DNA from: Shewanella subflava
GTDB taxonomy: Bacteria; Pseudomonadota; Gammaproteobacteria; Enterobacterales; Shewanellaceae
Reading direction: 5' to 3'
NCBI RefSeq assembly: GCF_025971955.1
Contig: NZ_JAPDMX010000028.1
Coordinates: forward strand, 124,001-188,000
DNA length: 64,000 nt
The translations under genes were made by a program, and so were the position numbers. Position 1 is the first letter of the stretch, and each line of letters begins with the position of its first letter. Below, piece by piece: positions 17,897 to 26,965 of this stretch. The notes below the pieces were generated by a model. The model was not told the origin of the DNA, ran no database searches, and was given only the letters and a program-made list of their open reading frames with translations.

Positions 17897-18346
17897 CCTA
17901 TTGATTCGTTTATTTGTTATTGGATAAAGAAAGGCAAAAGCTGATATTTATTTCACCATGACAAAAATAAAATGCTGAAAGATAAACTATCTTCGCTCAC
18001 GATGATAAGAAATGTTGGTTTGATATAGTATTCTTTATAAATCAGAGTTTTAAATATTATAATTTATTTGCAGACGGGGTGTCCTTGGCTGAGTTCAATA
18101 GCAACACTCTATAGGCACAGCCGCGGTTGATGTGTGTTCATATTTTCTATTTTGAAAAGGCGCTTCGCCCACACCAGACCAAAGGGGCAAAACGCACGCT
18201 TTTTTTACAAAAGAAGCCCTTTGGAAACCCTCAGCGCCCCAGACGAAAAATGCTGAAAAACGCATATTTTCGATGGGGTTTGATTCAGCATTAAACTTCA
18301 TTTTTAGCTTACTTCTGCCATTGTCTAAAAGCCCTAACGCTTCCGA

Positions 18347-18395
18347 TAGGCCATCCGTGGCCTAACGAAAGCTAGCTTGGCATCCATGCCAAGCT
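18347..18395. repeat. Tandem hairpins with CATCC(A/G)TG cores
   Basis: Two perfect palindromes in a row: TAGGCCATCCGTGGCCTA (18347-18364) and AGCTTGGCAT-CC-ATGCCAAGCT (18374-18395), joined by ACGAAAGCT. The linker plus second hairpin recurs at 58.13 kb with one or two changes. Confidence 0.9.
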
Positions 18396-18536
18396 CACGG
18401 ACTTTTCTCGATGACCTTAAATCATATTGAGCCTTTTAGCTGATTAGTTACTTATCTTTTTGCTTTTTATAATTGCCCAAATACAGTCAAATCGAAGAGA
18501 TAATAATTCCAGTGTAAGCGCGGCCGTGACTACTGA

Positions 18537-18603
18537 CCACCATGGATGGTGGGAATGTCAAAATTTGTCTGGAACAAATTTGACCATGACATGGACGTCA
18601 TGG
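18537..18603. repeat. Three consecutive hairpins (CATGGATG / CTGGA / CATGGACG loops)
   Basis: CCACCATGGATGGTGG (18537-18552), AAATTTGT-CTGGA-ACAAATTT (18561-18581) and CCATGAC-ATGGAC-GTCATGG (18584-18603). Directly after comes CAGCGTGTCACGGTCGTGCT (about 18628), which recurs near 58474. Confidence 0.85.
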
Positions 18604-18730
18604 CCGAGGTTTCAGGGACGAAATCGCAGCGTGTCACGGTCGTGCTTGCACATAGGCCTGCGGCAGGCTGTGTTCTAAATCGTTTTTGTCCAGTTCCGAG
18701 TTAACCTTGTGTTACCAAAGCTATCAATAA

Positions 18731-18846
18731 GCTAAATCGAAGAGATAATTATGCGGGTGCAGATGAGTCAGCGAGTATCCCTAACTTCGGCGTTTAGGAT
18801 AAGCCCATATGGACGGGCTTGCGGCGTCTCGCTGGACCATTTGTAT
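18731..18846. repeat. Structured dispersed repeat, copy 1
   Basis: Begins GCTAAATCGAAGAGAT and matches 45 of 50 bases of the copy starting at 60823. Outer arms 18757-18775 and 18828-18846 pair partly; inner hairpins include AAGCCC-N8-GGGCTT (18801-18820). The end GCGGCGTCTCGCTGG matches the other copy's GCGGCGCCTCGCTAG. Confidence 0.85.
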
Positions 18847-18943
18847 TTGAAATCAATCTGATGCCAATTGAAGTCACGCTGACGTCTCTAAAAGTTTCAT
18901 TGGATATAATGGCTTTTTGTTGATCTCTTAAACCGAGTTGAGG

Positions 18944-19414
18944 TTAGTTAATTGCAAATAACTCGACATCAAAAATTAACACAGACCCGCCAACAATTTT
19001 ACCGGTTGAGCGGTTGCCATAGGCCAGTTGGCTTGGAATATAAAAACGGAATTTATCGCCAACCGTCATTAACTGCACACCTTCGGTCCAACCTTTAATC
19101 ACTTGGTTAAGCGGAAATGCGATGGTTTGTCCGCGATCGACAGAGCTGTCGAAAACCGTACCGTCTATCAAAGTACCGTGATAATGCACAGTGACATTAC
19201 TTTTGGCAGTAGGGTGTTCGGTGTTGTCACTTTTAGTCAGCACTTCATATTGTAAGCCTGATAAGGTTTGAATGACCCCATCACGCTTGGCATTTTCTGC
19301 CAAAAAAGCACTGCCTTTGGCAATGTTTTCTTTGGCGGCTTTTTGATTATTCATTTGGCTAAAAAAATAAAAAATGACTAAAGCGATTACCGCTACAGCA
19401 ATGATCATGCGCAT
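18944..19414 (-). CDS. FKBP-type peptidyl-prolyl isomerase, membrane-anchored
   Basis: 156 aa. An N-terminal hydrophobic segment (about residues 3-19) likely anchors it in the inner membrane with the isomerase domain in the periplasm. The FKBP domain (about 50-155) is shown by VTVHYHGTLIDGTVFDSSVDRGQ, FPLNQVIKGWTEGVQLM and KFRFYIPSQLAYG. Its ENAKRDGVIQTLSGLQYEVL segment parallels the soluble FklB at 45391, so it is an FklB-type catalytic domain on a short anchor instead of a dimerisation domain. Confidence 0.9.
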   Translation of the reverse strand: MRMIIAVAVIALVIFYFFSQMNNQKAAKENIAKGSAFLAENAKRDGVIQTLSGLQYEVLTKSDNTEHPTAKSNVTVHYHGTLIDGTVFDSSVDRGQTIAFPLNQVIKGWTEGVQLMTVGDKFRFYIPSQLAYGNRSTGKIVGGSVLIFDVELFAIN

Positions 19415-19511
19415 GAAAAATTCTCTCGGTTAGTATGAGTAAAATAGTGCTGTAGTTTACCTTAGTTTAGTCAGTGGATATAGCCACTCTTAGCTGACTA
19501 AGTTTAATGCG

Positions 19512-19889
19512 TTAAAGGATATACAGCAGATATAAATAACTGATCCCGACAGTGAGTAACATATTGATTGCGATACATAACCAGAATCGATATTTGAAGG
19601 CATTCTTTTGGGTTTTATGGCGAAAATATTGCTGGGCAATAATAGCCGCAGGCCAGCCGCCGATTAAGGCGTAAATGTATAAGGTTTTTTCACTAATACG
19701 ATTGCGTTGAGTATCGGGCGAAGTTTGGTTTTGAGCCGCAATGCGCTTGTCATACCAAGTTATTATAAAACTCAACAGGTTAATGCCAATAAATATGCCA
19801 ATAACCCAAGGCGAAAGTGCATAGAATCCATAACCGACAAGCAAAAATACTAGCCAGATAACCAGCATTATTAGGGCAAATATCATCAT
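19512..19889 (-). CDS. DUF1294 family membrane protein
   Basis: 125 aa with about four membrane segments. The FIITWYDKRIAAQ stretch and ALIGGWPAAIIAQQYFRHKTQKNAFKYRFW are hallmarks of DUF1294, which occurs alone or fused to cold-shock domains; function unknown. No cold-shock domain is present here. The start overlaps the end of the YceI gene by four bases (ATGA), suggesting translational coupling. Confidence 0.88.
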   Translation of the reverse strand: MMIFALIMLVIWLVFLLVGYGFYALSPWVIGIFIGINLLSFIITWYDKRIAAQNQTSPDTQRNRISEKTLYIYALIGGWPAAIIAQQYFRHKTQKNAFKYRFWLCIAINMLLTVGISYLYLLYIL

Positions 19890-20539
19890 TGTTTTAAAAA
19901 CTCCGCGTAGATCTCTAGGGTTATTTTATCGCCCACGATTGGGATGTAGCTGCTCATATCAAAATCAGAGCGTTTAATGGTACCAACTGCGCTAAACCCT
20001 AAGGTATATTTCCCCGTCATCCAATTATCAGCACCGCCATGAAATGTCGCGCTAAAGGTGACGGGTTTTGTTACACCTCGTAAGGTCAGTAAACCTTCAA
20101 AGGCAAATTGATTATCAGAGCCATCAGCGTTAATCGGGGTCACTTTTTGGCTTTTAAACAGCGCTTGGGGAAAGGTTTGACTATCAAACCAAGTGCTATT
20201 TTGCAGGGTGGTTGCGAGTTTTTCATTGTTGACGTCAATTGAACTGATTTGCACGCTGGCTACTAATGATGCTGCCTGCATGTTATTGGGATCAAAATTC
20301 AGTTGAGCATCAAATTGATTAAAACGACCCACATAGGTCGATAAGCCTAAATGCGGTATTTTAAAAATCAATGCCGCATGGTTTGGGTCTAAGGTAAATT
20401 CACCGCCTTTAAGCTGAACCAGTTCTGGTGTCACAGAAGGTGTAACCCAACTGATACAGCCCGAAAGGCTAACTAGGGCAAACAATATCGCCAATATATG
20501 GCGGTATTGGCTGTTAATATGACGGATTATGGTTTGCAA
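19886..20539 (-). CDS. YceI family lipoprotein
   Basis: 217 aa. A hydrophobic leader ends in the lipobox LSGC, so the protein is probably a lipoprotein. The mature part is a YceI-like beta barrel: GGEFTLDPNHAALIFKIPHLGLSTYVGRFNQFDAQLNFD, VQISSIDVNNEKLATTLQN and RSDFDMSSYIPIVGDKITLEI. YceI proteins bind isoprenoid-type lipids in a hydrophobic cavity; the ligand here is unknown. It is coupled to the DUF1294 gene. Confidence 0.9.
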   Translation of the reverse strand: MQTIIRHINSQYRHILAILFALVSLSGCISWVTPSVTPELVQLKGGEFTLDPNHAALIFKIPHLGLSTYVGRFNQFDAQLNFDPNNMQAASLVASVQISSIDVNNEKLATTLQNSTWFDSQTFPQALFKSQKVTPINADGSDNQFAFEGLLTLRGVTKPVTFSATFHGGADNWMTGKYTLGFSAVGTIKRSDFDMSSYIPIVGDKITLEIYAEFLKQ

Positions 20540-20594
20540 AAAAACTCCTTTAGTTATCTGAGTAAGTGCTGACTTTAGTTACACATTGATTTAT

Positions 20595-21803
20595 TTAGGT
20601 ATTGATTCGTTTAGACAGCACTCGCAATAAGTATTCTAAGGGGCCTTGGTTAAAAAAGCGCACATATAGAGCAGCCATACTCAGTTGTAACGCGTTTAAT
20701 ACTATGGCAAGTAGCATGTAATCGATACGATCAAATGATATCTGCCATTGTGGCATCCAATGTCGTAATAACAGCACACCTAAAATAGACTGTAGAATAT
20801 AAAAGCTTAAAGATACCCGCCCTAGGTTTTGTAATAAGGTTAATTTTAGCGGGTTGTTTTGACAGAGTTTAACAATAATATGCCAATAAATCAGTGCGGT
20901 GGGTATGGCGCCCAGCATCATAAAGATAGCCGATATTTCTTTTAGCACCGCAGAACTAGACTGGCTTAATACACTGTCAAGTATCGCAAATATTATGCCT
21001 GTAACGGCAAATGCTCCTAGCTGTTTGGTACTAAAGCCGCGTTTATAATAATCCTGTTTCATCAGGGCTATGCCGATAAGCATTAATCCTGCGCCGTACC
21101 ATAAAATACTAATTGGGATTATCAACAGCATGTACCCCACCATGATGGCTTGCATCATCACCTGTGTAGTGTAACTGCCGGTCCAAATATCAAGCTGCTG
21201 TGTATAATAGTCAGAGCCGCGGTAAAAGGGGTCATCCTCAATGGTTAAAGATATGAGCGCCATCACCACTAGTGCAAGCATGATAAATTTTACCGACTTG
21301 ACTAACAAGGCTTTAGGGGCAAACGAGCAGTATTGATAAGCCAGTAATCCGCATAAACCGTAGGTTAGTAAAATGTCTCCAGAGAAAATCAATACGCCAT
21401 GAACCAGCCCAAATACGATAAGCCAGTACAATCGTCGTTTGATGGTGTGTTGCGCCTTTATATCATCGCCCGCTTTACAACGTTGGTGCCATAAACCTGC
21501 ACCGAACAACATTGAAAACAAGCTGATAAAGCGCCCTTCAAATGCAAAATTACTCAGTATTTCGATGATTTGATCGGATAAGATTTCTGGCTGATGTGGG
21601 GCATAACCGTAAAAGTTATTCGCCATGAAATAAATATTTAAAAACAAAATACCCAGTAACGCCAAACCTCGAATGGCATCTAAATTAGCAGATCTGTCTG
21701 GGGGATATTTTATCGTGGGCGTGATAATGTTTGCCTGTTCCTCAGGTGGTTTTGGCGCGTTGGCAAGCGGATAACGATTAATGATTGAATTCCTTTTTAT
21801 CAT
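20595..21803 (-). CDS. DUF418 family membrane protein
   Basis: 402 aa polytopic membrane protein. The N-terminal RSANLDAIRGLALLGILFLNIYFM and the F(A)FEGRFISLFSMLFGAGLW segment are characteristic of DUF418 (YeiB-like, acyltransferase-3-related) proteins; the C-terminal DUF418 domain includes GRVSLSFYILQSILGVLLL and a GPLEYLLR end. Function unknown; acyl transfer has been suggested for the superfamily. Same strand as YceI with a 55-base gap. Confidence 0.9.
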   Translation of the reverse strand: MIKRNSIINRYPLANAPKPPEEQANIITPTIKYPPDRSANLDAIRGLALLGILFLNIYFMANNFYGYAPHQPEILSDQIIEILSNFAFEGRFISLFSMLFGAGLWHQRCKAGDDIKAQHTIKRRLYWLIVFGLVHGVLIFSGDILLTYGLCGLLAYQYCSFAPKALLVKSVKFIMLALVVMALISLTIEDDPFYRGSDYYTQQLDIWTGSYTTQVMMQAIMVGYMLLIIPISILWYGAGLMLIGIALMKQDYYKRGFSTKQLGAFAVTGIIFAILDSVLSQSSSAVLKEISAIFMMLGAIPTALIYWHIIVKLCQNNPLKLTLLQNLGRVSLSFYILQSILGVLLLRHWMPQWQISFDRIDYMLLAIVLNALQLSMAALYVRFFNQGPLEYLLRVLSKRINT

Positions 21804-21909
21804 TGATGTTAATCACGTCATCAATAAGATTTACTTCGCCTAAAAAATTGCTTTAAAAGGCAAAGTAAATCCTTTGACTATGGTTATGGCTAACCGAATA
21901 AGCGATTTG

Positions 21910-22794
21910 CTACTTATTTTTTTGCACTTCTAAGAATGGAATTGTCCCTGTTGGCAACATGGTGGTTGGCAACTTTCCATCCCAGCGTTCGGCTTTGGTC
22001 AGTTCAACTAAATTCTGATTTTGGGCTAAGGCTTCAGCACGGATTTTAATTGCCGACGCTTCAGCATCGCCTTTAATTCGAATACTTTCTGCTTCAGCAA
22101 TCGCCCTAGCCAATTGTGAGTCAGCTTCAGCTTGTGCTTGAGTCACGGCAATTTGCGCGCTGACACGTTCTTTTTCAAGATTTTGTAATTGGGTTTGTAC
22201 TTCAACTTCGGCGCGCATTCTGTCTTCTACTGATTTTTCATAGGCATTACTAAAATCAATGTTTTCAATTTGCACTGAGCTAATTGTCACAGGCCCTTTA
22301 ATTGATTTTGTAATCGCATCAGTCACGTCAATACCAAACTTAACCCTTTCTTGCACCGCTGAAATGGCGGTGTATTTACCAAAGATATTTTCAACCTGGG
22401 TAGGTACCTGACGGTCTAACAATCGTGACACCATAGAATCAATGCCCTTGAAGTTGGCATAAACTTCTTCAACTCTGTCCGGTGGCACACTAAATGTCAC
22501 GGATGCACGCAGGGTCGCAGGCTGTTGATCGCGACTATAAGCTTGCAGCGCTTGATAACTGGCGGTATGAGTTTGAGTCGAAATTTTGACGACCGTATCG
22601 ATTAACGGAATTTTAAAACCTAATCCTGGTTCAGCCGTATCGATAATTTTACCATTGCGCAGTAAAACACCTCGTTCCCCCTGATCAACCGTGTACCAAC
22701 TGCCATAAAGACCTGTTAGTAAGCTGATAAAAATAACCCCAGGAATGATTTTACTTAGATGATTGTCGCCGGTTGTTAGACCATTTTTTAACAT
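21910..22794 (-). CDS. SPFH/prohibitin family membrane protein
   Basis: 294 aa. One N-terminal membrane segment (about residues 13-34), SPFH domain (GERGVLLRNGKIIDTAEPGLGFKIPLIDTV) at about 36-200, then a long Ala/Glu/Gln-rich coiled coil (about 195-265). This is the prohibitin/HflC-like arrangement. Such proteins form large ring assemblies on the membrane and often modulate FtsH-type proteases; none is encoded nearby. Confidence 0.88.
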   Translation of the reverse strand: MLKNGLTTGDNHLSKIIPGVIFISLLTGLYGSWYTVDQGERGVLLRNGKIIDTAEPGLGFKIPLIDTVVKISTQTHTASYQALQAYSRDQQPATLRASVTFSVPPDRVEEVYANFKGIDSMVSRLLDRQVPTQVENIFGKYTAISAVQERVKFGIDVTDAITKSIKGPVTISSVQIENIDFSNAYEKSVEDRMRAEVEVQTQLQNLEKERVSAQIAVTQAQAEADSQLARAIAEAESIRIKGDAEASAIKIRAEALAQNQNLVELTKAERWDGKLPTTMLPTGTIPFLEVQKNK

Positions 22795-22823
22795 TGTGCT
22801 TCCCTAGCAAAATTGAACAAAAT

Positions 22824-23300
22824 TTATTTTTGTGGCTTTTCTGAAATCCATAGCTTGATATGGCCTTGAACCACCACAACACCATGAGTGTCATAGGCTT
22901 TGACGTCGACTAACATATCACCAACTTGCCATTGTTCTGGTTTTACCTCTGCGACACACAGAATATCGCTACCGGCTTTAGCGGTATAATCTACAGACAT
23001 ACCTTTAGGGATCCAGCGAAGATGCTTAGGAATCGAAGCCTCCGCCATCGTGCCCATTGCCATTTCAAGGCCATTACAAATGGCAATCACATGCACTGTA
23101 CCAATGTGGTTTTGCACAATTTTGCGTTTTTTGATTAAGCATTCACAGCGATTTTCTTGCAGTGAAGTGATCTGAGGGTGAATCGTGCCGAAATACGGCG
23201 CCATACGGGATACCATTTTAGAGAAAATTTTATCGCCGAAAGGGTAGCGAGTAACCTTGTGGTATAACGCCATGACTTTATTAGGTTTGTTGTTATTCAT
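22824..23300 (-). CDS. DUF4442 hotdog-fold protein
   Basis: 158 aa. The pattern APYFGTIHPQITSLQENRCECLIKKRKIVQNHIGTVHVIAICNGLEMAMGTM is that of DUF4442 hotdog-fold proteins, which are related to acyl-CoA thioesterases. A catalytic role is possible but unproven. It is upstream of the SPFH gene on the same strand (29-base gap) and divergent from the DUF368 gene. Confidence 0.82.
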   Translation of the reverse strand: MNNNKPNKVMALYHKVTRYPFGDKIFSKMVSRMAPYFGTIHPQITSLQENRCECLIKKRKIVQNHIGTVHVIAICNGLEMAMGTMAEASIPKHLRWIPKGMSVDYTAKAGSDILCVAEVKPEQWQVGDMLVDVKAYDTHGVVVVQGHIKLWISEKPQK

Positions 23301-23438
23301 AATCCATTACTGGTGATTATTTGTCTGGTCGGATGAGGTTAGCATTATTGTTAACACTCTGCTAGTGGTTTGCCTTTGTGCAAGTGGGTATAATCGCCGC
23401 CTAGATTATTGTGTCCAAACTACGGATTAGGGTTAATT

Positions 23439-24362
23439 TTGAAGTTATTTATAACGTATTTAAAAGGTATGGCCATGGGTGCAGCTGATGTTGTGCCGGG
23501 CGTATCAGGTGGAACCATTGCCTTTATCACGGGGTTATTAGACCCTTTGCTGGATGGGATCCGTAAGATTAATCCGAGTTTATTTGGTATTGTGCGTCAG
23601 CAGGGGATTAAAGCCGCTTTTTTACACATTAATGGTCCTTTCCTTGTGTGTGTGTTTGGCGGTATTTTGACCAGCATTTTTGCCTTTGCTAAGTTAATCT
23701 CTTGGTTGATAGTCACTCATCCTATTCCAGTGTGGTCATTCTTTTTTGGACTGATTTTATATTCTGTTATCCATATGCTTAAACAGGTCAGTCAGTATAC
23801 ATTGCCGCGAATGCTGCTGTTTGCCCTAGGGGTATTATTTGCTTGGAGCATAACAGTGTTAAACCCTATCGCTATAGAAGTCAGCTATGTAACGTTTTTC
23901 TTTGCTGGTGCAATTGCGATATGTGCGATGATTTTACCGGGTATTTCTGGCAGTTTTATTCTACTGTTGCTTGGTCTTTATCCTGCGGTGTTAGCCGCCG
24001 TTAAAGGGTTTGATATTGCTTATTTGGCCTGTTTTGCAATGGGGTGTGTACTGGGATTGCTGAGCTTTAGTCATGTCTTATCTGCTTTGCTGCGAAAGTT
24101 TCATGATGCCACGTTAATGTTTTTAATTGGTTTGATGTTAGGCACATTAGGAAAAATCTGGCCATGGAAACAAGTTGTTAGTTGGCGTGAAAACTCTAGT
24201 GGAGAGCAAGTTCCATTACTTGAGCAAAATTTAAGTCCATTTGATTTTCAAACCATAACGGGGGATTCACATCAGCTTATTGCTGCCATAGCCTGCGCAC
24301 TTTTTGGGGTTGTGTTAGTTTGGTCGTTAGAATATTTTGGCCATCGACGTACATTGAAGTAG
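23439..24362 (+). CDS. DUF368 family membrane protein
   Basis: About 307 aa, roughly nine to ten membrane segments. The N-terminal YLKGMAMGAADVVPGVSGGTIAFI and the internal AICAMILPGISGSFILLLLG are the two repeated PGVSGGT/PGISGS signatures of DUF368, a family implicated in undecaprenyl phosphate translocation (PopT-type) in some bacteria. The start is uncertain: I use a TTG at 23439 preceded by AGGG, since a TATAAT-like box at about 23389 leaves a short leader; a TTG at 23409 is also in frame. Confidence 0.85.
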   Translation: MKLFITYLKGMAMGAADVVPGVSGGTIAFITGLLDPLLDGIRKINPSLFGIVRQQGIKAAFLHINGPFLVCVFGGILTSIFAFAKLISWLIVTHPIPVWSFFFGLILYSVIHMLKQVSQYTLPRMLLFALGVLFAWSITVLNPIAIEVSYVTFFFAGAIAICAMILPGISGSFILLLLGLYPAVLAAVKGFDIAYLACFAMGCVLGLLSFSHVLSALLRKFHDATLMFLIGLMLGTLGKIWPWKQVVSWRENSSGEQVPLLEQNLSPFDFQTITGDSHQLIAAIACALFGVVLVWSLEYFGHRRTLK

Positions 24363-24381
24363 ATTTAAGCAAGATTTAAAC

Positions 24382-24410
24382 AAAAAACAGAACTTAGGTT
24401 CTGTTTTTTT
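24382..24410 (+). terminator. Intrinsic terminator
   Basis: Stem AAAAAACAGAAC / GTTCTGTTTTTT with a TTAG loop, followed by further T, 19 bases after the DUF368 stop. Confidence 0.9.
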
Positions 24411-24503
24411 GTTTAAAATGAACTAGTTTTAAAGCATCCACGTATAATTTTACAATATGATTAGCCTCATTAAAAAATTTACCCGCCACAGGAGTGCGCT
24501 TTT

Positions 24504-25466
24504 ATGAATGAACCTCAAACATTTGTACCAGAAAAAATTCAAATTGGTATTAGCAGTTGTTTACTCGGGAGTGAGGTTCGGTTTGATGGTGGACACAAGA
24601 ACTCTTATTACTGCGCCACCGAAATAGAACCATTTTTTGAATACACCAGTATTTGCCCCGAAATGGCTATCGGTATGGGGGCACCAAGAAAGAGCATTCG
24701 CCAAATTCGTGATGGCGATGTGTTATTCATTCAAAGTGCTGACGGTACCTTGGATGTGACGGAAAAATTGACTCAATTTAGCCAACAAAAGGTGGTTGAA
24801 CTGGGTTATTTGGGCGGCTATGTGCTTTGTGCAAAGTCGCCAACTTGTGGTATGGAACGTGTTTTAGAATACAAAATGGGTACCAATAACAGTACCAAAA
24901 CAGGGGTGGGGGTTTTTGCTAAAGCCCTAATGGATGCTTACCCGCACTTACCCGTTGAAGAAGAAGGTCGCCTGAATGATATGGTGATTCGAGAAAACTT
25001 CTTTACCCGTGTTTATGCCTATCATGATTGGCGAAAAATGCTCGAATCAGGTTTGACAAAGCACAAGTTGATTCAATTTCACTCTCGTTATAAGTATTTG
25101 TTGATGGCCCATAGCCCTAAATGGTATCGCGAATTGGGGCCGTTATTGGCTGATATTCAAGACTTAGAACAAACCGCTAATAGCTATTTTGAAGGCTTTA
25201 TGAGTGCGCTAAAAGTCAAAGCAACGCGCAAAAATCACACCAGTACTTTGCAGCATATTCAGGGCTATTTTAAGAAGCACTTGAGTGCCCGTCAAAAAGA
25301 AGAGTTAACCGAGTCGATTATGAAATATCGCCAAGGGCTTTTTCCTTTGCTGGTGCCAATTACGCTAATTAACCATTATTTGAATGAGTTTGAAGTGCCT
25401 TACATTGCAGACCAAGTGTATTTAAATCCGCACCCGGAAACACTTAAATTACGTTATGCATACTAG
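24504..25466 (+). CDS. YbgA-like protein (DUF523 plus DUF1722)
   Basis: 320 aa. The N-terminal DUF523 domain (about 10-155) has GISSCLLGSEVRFDGGHK and the Cys-containing CAKSPTCGMERV; the C-terminal DUF1722 domain (about 190-310) has LIQFHSRYKYLLMAHSP and YFKKHLSARQKEEL. This two-domain form is common next to photolyase genes in gammaproteobacteria. Its biochemical role is unknown; the conserved cysteines suggest a metal or thiol site. It sits 29 bases before phrB. Confidence 0.9.
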   Translation: MNEPQTFVPEKIQIGISSCLLGSEVRFDGGHKNSYYCATEIEPFFEYTSICPEMAIGMGAPRKSIRQIRDGDVLFIQSADGTLDVTEKLTQFSQQKVVELGYLGGYVLCAKSPTCGMERVLEYKMGTNNSTKTGVGVFAKALMDAYPHLPVEEEGRLNDMVIRENFFTRVYAYHDWRKMLESGLTKHKLIQFHSRYKYLLMAHSPKWYRELGPLLADIQDLEQTANSYFEGFMSALKVKATRKNHTSTLQHIQGYFKKHLSARQKEELTESIMKYRQGLFPLLVPITLINHYLNEFEVPYIADQVYLNPHPETLKLRYAY

Positions 25467-25495
25467 GTTAGGTTAATACAAGGTAAAAATACAGC

Positions 25496-26965
25496 ATGCA
25501 ATTTGCTCATAATAGTGTCGTGTGGTTTCGACAAGATTTACGTATTCATGATCATCCTGCGTTAACTCAAGCTTGTGAGTTCGCGCAGTTGCATGATTCA
25601 AATCTAACTGCGATTTATTTTGTTACCCCTAAACAATGGGCTGAACACGACGTTGCTGCTATTCAAATTGATTTTATCGAAAGGCATATTGAGCAATTAA
25701 ACCAAAGGTTAGCGGCAATTGGTATTGAGTTAACCGTAGTTAATTTAAGCACCTTTGATGATATTTTACCTTGGCTAAAGGCGTATTGTGCTGAGCATCA
25801 TATAGGGCAAATATTTGCCGCTAATGAGTCAGAATTTAATGAGCGGCAGCGCGATATAAAACTCATTAATGCGGGTATCCCGCTAAGGTTAATTGAGCAA
25901 GACTGTGTGTTAGCAACCGGTACTGTTAACAATTTATCCGGGCAGATGTATAAAGTTTTTACCCCGTTTTCGAAAGCTTGGAAAAAAATAGCGTCAAGCC
26001 AACCCATCGTGCCATTAGGGATCCCTGCGTTTAGGCAGCCAATAGCCGCGCCTTCATTAAGTCGATTTAATTGTGATGAGTTTTATCCTCAACGAGTGAC
26101 AAGTGAGCTGTGGGCGGCGGGGGAGGATTGCGCCAGAAAGCAATTGAAACAGTTTATTGAGAATGACATTGCTGACTATCAACAATACCGTGATTTACCA
26201 GCCATCGATGGAACAAGTAAACTCTCACCTTATCTCGCCATTGGTGTATTGAGCCCACGTCAGTGTGTTGCTGGCATTTTATTTTATTATCCAGATGCAC
26301 TTGTTAATGATGCCAGTCCAGCTAAAACATGGTTAAACGAACTGATATGGCGAGAGTTCTACCGTCATTTGCTGGTGGCGTTTCCTAAATTATCAAGATC
26401 TCAAAGCTTTAATGAATTGGGTCAGTTTATTCAATGGCGCAATGACAATGATGAATTTCAAGCCTGGTGTCAGGGGCAGACGGGGTACCCGATAATTGAC
26501 GCCGCAATGCGGCAACTCAACCAAACGGGTTGGATGCACAATCGTTTACGCATGGTCGTGGCGAGCTTTTTAACTAAACATTTGCTGATAGATTGGCGCT
26601 GGGGAGAGCAATATTTTAGGCAGCATCTTATTGATGGAGATTTAGCGGCTAACAATGGTGGCTGGCAATGGTCTGCCGGTACAGGGTGCGATGCCCAACC
26701 GTACTTTAGGGTGTTTAACCCTATGACACAAAGTAGCAAGTTTGATCCCGATGCGAGCTTTATAAAGCATTTTGTTCCTGAAGTGGCCGATTGGAGTTTA
26801 AAGCATATTCACGAGCCACATTTAAAGGCGCATCATATTAATTCCATGGCCGATTTATTTTCTGAACGTGCCAAGCAAGAAAAGGCTTACCCTCAGCCGA
26901 TAGTTGAACATGGTTTTGCCCGAAAACGCGCACTTGAAGTATTAGGGGCATTGAAGCGCGGGTAG
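25496..26965 (+). CDS. phrB: Deoxyribodipyrimidine photolyase
   Basis: 489 aa. N-terminal photolyase domain (VVWFRQDLRIHDHPALTQA) for an antenna cofactor and a C-terminal FAD-binding domain with WLNELIWREFYRHLL, GYPIIDAAMRQLNQTGWMHNRLRM and NNGGWQWSAGTGCDAQPYFRVFNP. This is the class I CPD photolyase pattern: blue-light-driven splitting of cyclobutane pyrimidine dimers. It is the second gene after the YbgA-like one. In related bacteria phrB continues straight into the NTF2/SDR/FAD/cfa genes; here nnrS-nrfA intervene. Confidence 0.95.
   Translation: MQFAHNSVVWFRQDLRIHDHPALTQACEFAQLHDSNLTAIYFVTPKQWAEHDVAAIQIDFIERHIEQLNQRLAAIGIELTVVNLSTFDDILPWLKAYCAEHHIGQIFAANESEFNERQRDIKLINAGIPLRLIEQDCVLATGTVNNLSGQMYKVFTPFSKAWKKIASSQPIVPLGIPAFRQPIAAPSLSRFNCDEFYPQRVTSELWAAGEDCARKQLKQFIENDIADYQQYRDLPAIDGTSKLSPYLAIGVLSPRQCVAGILFYYPDALVNDASPAKTWLNELIWREFYRHLLVAFPKLSRSQSFNELGQFIQWRNDNDEFQAWCQGQTGYPIIDAAMRQLNQTGWMHNRLRMVVASFLTKHLLIDWRWGEQYFRQHLIDGDLAANNGGWQWSAGTGCDAQPYFRVFNPMTQSSKFDPDASFIKHFVPEVADWSLKHIHEPHLKAHHINSMADLFSERAKQEKAYPQPIVEHGFARKRALEVLGALKRG

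Larger units (their letters stand above)
17930..18943. other. Gene-free region rich in structured repeats
   Basis: About 1 kb with no convincing gene; the short open frames here run through palindromes and lack ribosome sites. It holds an AT-rich upstream segment for the catalase-like gene (17.9-18.08 kb), a block of imperfect inverted repeats (18.1-18.3 kb), at least five hairpins with a CATCCATG- or CATGGA-type loop (18347-18603), two AAATCGAAGAGAT motifs (18489, 18733) and a structured 116-bp repeat that recurs at 60.8 kb. Confidence 0.8.

Noticed and set aside
18095-18678. Small open frames in the 18-kb repeat block (68 and 72 codons)
   Set aside because: They run through palindromes, have no ribosome site and no recognisable protein pattern.
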